Positions 57,859-64,000 of a DNA stretch of 64,000 nt are shown here, piece after piece. Both the position numbers and the translations under genes were made by a program. Source of the DNA: Thysanoteuthis rhombus. Taxonomy: Eukaryota > Mollusca > Cephalopoda > Oegopsida > Thysanoteuthidae. The stretch spans positions 41,329,816 through 41,393,815 of the forward strand of contig OY735207.1 in NCBI GenBank assembly GCA_963457665.1. The letters are read 5' to 3'. Position 1 is the first letter of the stretch. Every line of letters begins with the position of its first letter. The notes under the pieces are model-generated. The model did no database searches. It was not told the origin of the DNA and was given only the letters and a program-made list of their open reading frames with translations.

Positions 57859-58792
57859 GATAAATGGTCCAAGCACAAAATAAATTTAACCGACCATCTC
57901 ATCCAAGCACGGTGACCAGATCTGGTAGTTGTGCACAAGTAAAAAGAACCTGCCTAATCAATAGACCACAGAATGAATGCGTAAGAGAGTGAAAAGATGT
58001 GAAGAGTAACAGGACTCGTCAGCAATAGCCTGACAGCTAATATGAAAAAGGCATGTGTTAGTGAAGCTGGGAAAGACGGTACAAACCACAGTGCTGTTGT
58101 GATATGTGAGGACGGTGAGAGGAGGGCAGGAGACCTGAATAGATTTAATAACACAACCTTCAGCGATAACCACCAGGCAACTGGTGTGAAACTGCAAGCC
58201 ACAGCACTGTTGCAGCTAGCGGGAAACTGGAGTGTATAGACGTGGCTGTGCCTGCGGATCACAGAGTAAATACGAAAGACAGTGAAAAACTAGGGAAGTC
58301 CCAAGACCTTGCAAGGGAAACTGAAGAAGGCGTGGAACATGAAATTCAGGGTGGAACCAGTAATAATGGGTGGACTTGGAATCGTACCAAAGACACAGAA
58401 AGCTAAATTAGAGGAACTGGGGTTGAGACTACACAGACCACGGCACTACTGTTGACCGAACGGATACTGAGGAGAGTACTGGAAATATGAGAACTACGAA
58501 CCCAAGCTGGTAGCAGAGACGTAACAGCAAAGAAAAAAGCATGCTGGAGGCGCCACAAATCACAGCGCTGCTATGATAGTCGAGAAAGATATGTGAGTAG
58601 GACTGGGGACCGGAGGAGACTTACTGTCACTCAGCCTTCAATAATAACCATGGGGCAACTAGTGTGAAACTGTAAACCACAGCACTGTTGTGGACTGTGA
58701 GAATGCGAAGAGGAAGGCTGAAGACTTGAGGAGACTTCTAATCGCTCAGTCTCCAGTCGTGACCACCAAGCAGTTCGGGTTAAAACATAGAT

Positions 58793-58796
58793 AATG

Positions 58797-58858
<62 letters not shown>
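58793..58858. repeat. (TAA)n tail of LINE copy 1
   Basis: About 22 TAA/AAT units at the end of the LINE tail; the same terminus, inverted, is seen at 42.58 kb. Confidence 0.95.
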
Positions 58859-58859
<1 letters not shown>

Positions 58860-58899
58860 CAGATGATTATGATTATTTTTGAAAAATCTTTGGTAGTTT

Positions 58900-59880
58900 C
58901 CATTTCCAAATAATGATGACCAGAATCTGATGACCATGCATAAAGCCTTGCATCCGAGAACCGATGTTGTGAGATTGTGTTTAAAGAAAAAATCGAGGTG
59001 GGAAAAGAACTCATTGGCATCAAGGGTCCTATTTAGACTACAACCAAGGGACTGGAATATTGTACAAGAGAGAGTAAGGAGCTGATAAATACAGCAGCTA
59101 GAAACAGCGATAGAACTAACAAGAAGACTGGAAAACAATGAAACTCAATAACAAAGAATCTAAAAGTGGGAAGAACAACAACTACACGGGCAGTTCAGAG
59201 GACATCCTTAAGTAACCACAGGTCAATTGACATTGAGCTACAAAGAGAGAAACTGAATCACTCCCAATTGCAACCCAGAGTAACAGAACAAGAACCAGCT
59301 ATATAAAGGCCAAGAAAGACAAGACATAAGAGAACAGCAAACGTAGACAACAAAGACCAGACAATCAAACACACAGTAAGCTAGTACAACTAATTAGCCC
59401 AGCAGGAGTACAAGAACGAGCAAGAGTGGGTGAAGAGGATGATTCACAGAGAACTGTGAAAGCAAATGCATACACACCAATAATACATGTACCGACCAGA
59501 ATTTGTCCTAAAGAACGAGACATACAGAATCCTCGAGGACTTTGAGATTCAAATTGATCATCCAACGAAGGCCAGAAGACCAGATCCTGTGGTAGTAAAC
59601 AAAGAGAAAAGAACGAGTCAGTTAATGAATTTCGCTTCGCTGTTCCGGCAGACCGCAGTTGAAGCTGAAAGAAATTAAAAAGTTGTATAAGTGTTTTGAC
59701 CTTGCTAGGGAGCAAAAGCGGTCGCAGAATATGAAGGTGACGGTCATACCATCAATAATCGGAGTACCGGCAACTGTACTCAAGTGTCTGGCGAAATGGC
59801 TGGTGGAACTTGGAATCCAGGGAAATAGTTCTCATTTTTCAACTATACATACTAAAATAAACATGGTTAGTTCGTGATTG
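58900..59880 (+). mobile_element. RLE-type LINE, C-terminal coding region (copy 2)
   Basis: Begins with QNLMTMHKALHPRTDVVRLC (58.92-58.98 kb), a conserved stretch just after the reverse transcriptase core. It continues with a WEEQQLHGQFRG-like segment (59.17-59.20 kb), then the endonuclease part: ILEDFEIQIDHPTKARRPDP and VVVNKEKRTSQLMNFA (59.53-59.64 kb). Finally comes FDLAREQKRSQNMKVTVIPS (59.70-59.76 kb). The ARRPD...VVVNK spacing fits a PD-(D/E)xK nuclease. The Cys/His motif region seen in copy 1 appears to be missing between the two halves. A frame change separates the nuclease motif from the last segment. Copy is dead and lacks the long 3' tail. Confidence 0.75.
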
Positions 59881-60250
59881 GACAAATAAACGAAGACCAA
59901 TCCTTGTATTGTGTTTTCCCACCCCTTGCTGACTGGATTAGTCTCTTTGTGTGTTTTCAAAATCCAAAGTATCCCTAGAGTGAAGAGCAATAATAATACG
60001 TAAAAAATAGTTCAGACTACCTCAAAACTTCATAATATTACCAATACGGGAGAATCTATTTAAAAATCGTATACACTTAGGAATATACACGCGCTCATAG
60101 TTACAGACATAAAGCATACATTCAAGCACATACACACGCAAAGCATATATGCACAAAACACTCCCTGATTACAGGTGAATGTCACCGTGAAGTTCGTATC
60201 AAGTTTTCAACTCTTATTAAATGCTCGTCTTTAGATGCTGAATAAGAAAA
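59881..60250. other. No recognisable feature
   Basis: AT-rich spacer after the LINE. No exon. Confidence 0.4.
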
Positions 60251-60374
60251 TTATGAATAACATGACCCTGAATAGCATCATGCCAGATTCGACAGAGTCA
60301 ATTAAATAAGAATAATTGCCGTAAACCTTTAAAAGACTTACGAATTCCCGCCAAGATTAAACGATATGAGACGG
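60251..60374 (+). repeat. 124-bp duplicated segment, copy 1
   Basis: Starts ttatgaataacatgaccctg and ends tgagacgg. It matches 61307-61430 at 117 of 124 positions (about 94%) without gaps. Origin unknown; contains cgaattcccgccaagattaa. Confidence 0.9.
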
Positions 60375-60519
60375 AAATCAGTAGTAAATAATAAAAATTG
60401 AGAAAAAGGCGAGTAAACAGTGCTTCATAAAGATTAAAAAAACGAAGTGCAAAAGTTGAAAAAATTTGAAATACAAAAAAGCATTTATATATAAAATGCT
60501 GCATTTTTTGACGAAAGCT

Positions 60520-60740
60520 GCGACACAAAAGGCCGCCATTTTTTACTGTCGCCCTGACTGCGCATGTCAGCAGCGCCATTCTCCTCGGCGTTTGTATTAT
60601 CGTCTGCTTGGTGCCAGAAGAGACACAATGGCGCTATGTTCATTGTCTGACGGCGGCCATCTCTGCAGGGACGTTCCTCGCGCGTCAGTGTTACTCTTTC
60701 GCGTCACAATCCTCATTGAAAATGTAATTTCTATTCCCTA
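60520..60740. promoter_or_regulatory. CpG-rich promoter-like island with YY1- and NRF1-type motifs
   Basis: Contains aaaaggccgccattttt (a YY1-type AAAATGGCGGCC on the minus strand), gcgccattc, caatggcgc, ggcggccatctctgcag and ctgcgcatgtcag (NRF1-like half). CpGs are frequent (cctcggcg, ctcgcgcgtc, tttcgcgtc), in contrast to the AT-rich surroundings. Such motif sets mark the start sites of broadly expressed animal genes. No gene could be attached. The orientation of the YY1-type sites favours minus-strand transcription, but this is weak. Confidence 0.4.
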
Positions 60741-60744
60741 TTAA

Positions 60745-61278
60745 ATATGTTAGCCGGGCTTGACTTTTTATTGTCCTTTGCTTTATTCGTTTCATTCCTG
60801 TCTTTTTTACTTTTTTTTTTTTTTTTTTTTTTTGCTTCTTTTTAAAACTAGCTTGATTATTTTCATGGATTCATCCATTCGTTTTGTCTTTAAGTGTGAG
60901 ATATTTTTCACTCATTTTTTGGCCATTCACTTCTCTGTTTTTGATTCAAAATGCGTAAAATATACATGCATATATCATATTTGACTCTGTGTTTATGCCT
61001 GCACGTGTGAATCATTGTGCATGAATAAATGCACACATTTCTGTTGATTTAATAATGCGTATTTTTTGCACAATTATATGTTCATTCAAAACGTTATCAG
61101 GTGATAATATTTGCTATTGCGTGTTCATAGGCTAGGATTATGAGGTTTATCTGATACTTATTACAGGGTATTTTTAGTGCATACTTAGATAGTGAGTAAG
61201 TATTCTGAGAATTAAACATCAACTTACAATATCGTGCTAAACAAACAATATTTTTTCATTTCACTTTATTTGTAAAAA
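60745..61278. other. No recognisable feature; poly-T run
   Basis: Contains a long T run (60809-60832). No exon or repeat copy. Confidence 0.4.
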
Positions 61279-61471
61279 TATTGAATGTCGAACATTACGT
61301 ACTTTATTATGAATAACATGACCCTGAATAGCACCATGCCAGATTCGACAGAGTCAATTAATTAAGAATAATTGTCGTAAACTTTTAAAAGACTAACGAA
61401 TTCCCGCCAAGATTAAATGATTTGAGACGGCTCATGTTATTATGATATTGAATGTCGGACATTACGTACTT
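61279..61471 (+). repeat. 124-bp segment copy 2 within 26-bp direct repeats
   Basis: The copy at 61307-61430 is bracketed by tattgaatgtcgaacattac (61279-61304, continuing gtactt) and tattgaatgtcggacattac (61446-61471), a 26-bp direct repeat with one mismatch. The layout resembles an insertion with target duplication. Confidence 0.8.
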
Positions 61472-61539
61472 CTATCTATATTATCTCTTTTGGTATGAAA
61501 TAGACGATCATTTAGTTCAAATACGATTAATTCTACCAG

Positions 61540-61860
61540 AATGTTTCATTTGGATCAACTTCCGGCCCCAAGTTCGGATAAAAGAGTAGAGATGGGCATG
61601 GGCCTAGCAACTCCACGTCGTAAAATCTACTTGCAACTGAAACCATGCTGCATCACTCCAACAATTGGCCAAACGATTATGCCAGCGAGAGTCTGGTCGA
61701 GAAGTTTCCTTTCCAGGAGGGCTCTCGACGCACGATGGTAAAAGCATATACAGGAAGACAGTTTGCCGATCAACTTTCTAACGACAACGGCAAACACCAG
61801 GATAAGGACTTGGAACATTAGAACCCTGTTTGGGAGCAGGAAATATGTATAATGACTTTA
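61540..61860 (+). mobile_element. LINE endonuclease start (5' fragment)
   Basis: A plus-strand frame ends ...NFLTTTANTRIRTWNIRTLF GSRKYV. The TWN(I/V)RTL motif is the first conserved block of the apurinic-type endonuclease domain of many LINEs (RTE and relatives). The sequence then stops resembling the domain, so only the beginning is present. The preceding 66-codon frame (61541-61741) may be its upstream part in another phase. Confidence 0.5.
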
Positions 61861-62195
61861 AGACTAGCACTTCATTTAATGTACAACCACGATCGCTACT
61901 TGATGAATGTTCGACTCATGCTTATAACTCGCTCACTCAGAAACAATAGTCGCTTCTCAAAAAGAAAAGAATGCCACTTCAATATCTGTGGTTTCTTCAT
62001 GTCTGGACACCACTACTGACGTTTATACCTCGTTTAACAGACATTCCCATGAGTAGATGTAATAGAAATTATCTTTAAAAATATCCCAGAGAAATTCATG
62101 AAATATCTATAGTCTCCAAGTAAATTAGTTGCTTTTTCACAATTTTTTACCCGGATAAATAAGGATCATCACTTGTGAAATAAGTTCAAATCTGA
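61861..62195. other. No recognisable feature
   Basis: Unique-looking sequence, no exon. Confidence 0.4.
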
Positions 62196-62199
62196 TTGG

Positions 62200-62380
62200 A
62201 TACTCCTCATTTCTGACACTGTGTCAAACTAAACTAAGCTTGGTAAATGCCTGGATGCTTTGATATGGCGTAATGGATAACAAGTTAATGTTGCGTACAA
62301 TTACAACTGCAGTAAGTTTGACTCTCACTCTGACTTGTGGCCTTGTGCCGTAACAAACTTTGCTTAGTAAATGCCTAAAA
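62200..62380 (+). repeat. Two SINE tails/units of the ggccttgtgcc family
   Basis: ctgtgtcaaactaaactaagcttggtaaatgcc (62219-62251) and ggccttgtgccgtaacaaactttgcttagtaaatgcc (62339-62375), the second preceded by a tRNA-like gcagtaagtttgactctcac. Confidence 0.6.
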
Positions 62381-62609
62381 TACTGTTATTATCAGTTACT
62401 TAATATTGTTACTTCATAGTTATATCAACAAATCCACAGTGGTCTGTTTTATACAAAGAATGTCTATTTTCAGCGTAATTTCCTTCTCTATCAATGTACT
62501 TGACTCTTCATTAATCACATATGCTGGGAAAATTCCAAATTAAAATTCAGCTAATACCTTTGTCGGGCTACAGATTTATTGATCCATCTTTGTATGTATA
62601 TTTTTATCG

Positions 62610-62735
62610 TCATGGGTATCTGAGGCAGTCAAGAGTCAGTCTCGCTAACTTCTGCTACCGAGTTGAATCTCCTCTGACTGCTGCACTATCATGGCTCTAC
62701 CAGAATAATCTAGGTTCAGTAAATATGATTAATAC
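62610..62735 (+). repeat. Diverged SINE copy
   Basis: gttgaatctcctctgactgc...atggctctaccagaataatctaggttcagtaaatatg follows the same B-box and tail order as the SINEs at 32.1 and 50.1 kb. Confidence 0.45.
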
Positions 62736-64000
62736 TTCTGAAGTTACTGACAACACTGATAGTATCAATAGGGTTTCGTTATTTGTTTCATTTTTTTACT
62801 GTCATTATCGCAAACACAGCGTATTCCTTACGATTGTTCTTTTAGTTATCATCATGATCATCATCTATTCTAATTCTATATTCTCTATCAATTCTGTTAT
62901 TTCGTAGGAGGGCTGAGTATACCAGTCCTAATAATTCTTGGTCTATTGTTACACTTGCTCCTGTTCTTTTATTCATTATTTACCGTCGTCGTCGTTGTGG
63001 CCGTTCTTTCATTCATTGTCACGTTTTCTTCGTTTTTTTTCTCGTACGTTTCCGTTGCTTGCTCGTGTTATCAACAATCCTAACCTGCTCAACATCACCA
63101 TCATTCATAGTGTTACCTTGTTTGTTCTTTCGATTCCTTCCATTTCAGTTCGTTTCGTTTCATTTTACGAATTAATATACATTTATTTCTATTTTTTTTT
63201 CTTATCTCTTCTTGAATTGTCATCCTCATATTCGTTTCATTATTCCTACATCAAATTTTGTTACGTTTAAATTTTATATTTTATATTGTTTATTTCGTTC
63301 GGACTCAACCCACCCTTCTCCAAAAGAAGAAGAAAAAAAAAAACAACCACCGTGTCTTTTACATACGGCTAATTAAGATTGAGAAAAAGACGAATAAGGG
63401 ATTTAATAGCTTTTCAAACGATATCTTACGTATTTTGCGATGTGGCGGACAAGTGTCATGGCGACGGGCGAAAACGAACGGTCTTTTTCGTTTGTTCGAA
63501 CAAGAACGACGATCAAACAAGAAAGAAGAGAAAATAGAGATTTATTGAGAGATAGAGAGGAATTTGTCTTTGTTTTTTTTTGTTTTTCAAATTGGAGATT
63601 GCGACGATGATACGAAGATGTAAGTGTCGAAGTGGAATAAATAGGGATTAGTGATAGAAATGTCGGAGTTTCTGCAGAGGGATCGAGCGGAAGACCAAAC
63701 TAAGCAAAAATACAAGAATAAACTAAATTGGTTCGGATTTTATCGATTGATTGTTATGCTCTAATTTGTGGCGATGCTTATTATTTATTTTTTGCTTTGG
63801 TTTTGTCTCTGTTCGTTTCCAATCTATTAATTTGACATATGTATGTATTTATTCGTTTAATTTGTGTTATTTATATAAATACCTATGGATATCTACAGTA
63901 AAAGGTGGCTGCATATGCAATCTGATAGACGGAAAAGAAGGGTGAGAGATAGCTCATGGCAACCAGTAAATTCCAGATATGTAGTTATATCTGTGTGAGT
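62736..64000. other. No supportable gene; T-rich then complex sequence
   Basis: T/C-rich stretch at about 62930-63330. Then a more complex segment (63390-63540) with CpGs (gcgatgtggcggacaagtg, catggcgacgggcgaaaacg) that could be regulatory or an exon, but no domain is visible in any frame. The rest is AT-rich. Confidence 0.35.

Larger units (their letters stand above)
57190..58865 (+). mobile_element. RLE-type LINE, C-terminal coding region and long 3' tail (copy 1)
   Basis: Reading in broken frames gives a cysteine/histidine segment, YHLCGEKNETMNHTTNDCSS followed by KYKLSHDRIATVIRWEQC (57.63-57.76 kb), then DKWSKHKINLTDHLIQAR and PDLVVVHK (57.86-57.94 kb). These match the zinc-knuckle-like CRLC...H...C motif and the restriction-like endonuclease signature (ARRPD-VVV-K) at the end of R2/R4/Dong/NeSL-type LINE proteins as I remember them. 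An (AT)n/(GT)n array (57774-57858) lies between the two. The tail (58.03-58.79 kb) holds semi-tandem units with ccacagcactgttgtg and accaggcaactggtgtgaaactg and ends in (TAA)n (58793-58858). Dead: multiple stops and frame changes. Confidence 0.72.

Noticed and set aside
60466-60744. 92-codon frame over the promoter-like island as a coding gene
   Set aside because: It overlaps clustered promoter-type motifs, has no domain, and its composition reflects the CpG-rich patch.

Overview
The window is animal DNA, most likely from a cephalopod mollusc and probably an octopod. That placement is inference, resting on three things: AT-rich sequence full of long di- and trinucleotide arrays, many tRNA-derived SINEs and LINE fragments, and a single homeobox gene with a very long intron. 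I see no bacterial genes, rRNA, CRISPR array or intact tRNA gene.

Only one host protein gene can be supported: a complete orthologue of the brain-specific homeobox gene Bsx (bsh) on the + strand. Its coding exons are 13870-14176, 34110-34297 and 36836-37144. All splice sites are GT-AG, the phases join cleanly, and the product is 267 residues. Intron 1 is about 19.9 kb, and intron 2 (about 2.5 kb) splits the homeodomain between its positions 44 and 45. An acceptor-like site just before the start codon suggests a further 5' non-coding exon that I could not place.

Layout. 1-13.8 kb: upstream flank with polypyrimidine tracts, microsatellites, foldback (MITE-like) hairpins, SINE pieces and a degenerate minisatellite ending about 220 bp before exon 1. 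14.2-34.1 kb: intron 1, holding an inverted LINE-tail hairpin, a dispersed repeat (copy A), a satellite block, candidate regulatory islands, a decayed multi-copy protein-family relic (23.3-26.5 kb), polypyrimidine blocks and a MITE. 34.3-36.8 kb: intron 2, starting almost at once with an inverted partner of copy A. 37.1-38.6 kb: probable 3' UTR with several polyadenylation signals. 38.7-52.4 kb: dispersed repeats, a satellite array of about 170 bp units, two RTE-type LINE 3' ends and a SINE cluster. 53-54.9 kb: unrecognised minus-strand reading frames, one with a membrane segment. 55-64 kb: homeodomain-site-rich island, two decayed LINEs with restriction-like endonuclease domains, a CpG-rich promoter-like island, a 124-bp duplication and a LINE endonuclease start.

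The most interesting points concern Bsx in its repeat setting. Near-identical repeats in opposite orientation flank homeodomain exon 2, one starting about 10-20 bp after its splice donor. A second inverted pair lies about 420 bp after exon 1. Both could form double-stranded RNA in the pre-mRNA. I did not find a clearly new multi-gene system. The least explained coding-like material is at 23.3-26.5 kb and 53.1-54.85 kb. All repeat identities and family names come from reading the sequence and from memory, with no database search.
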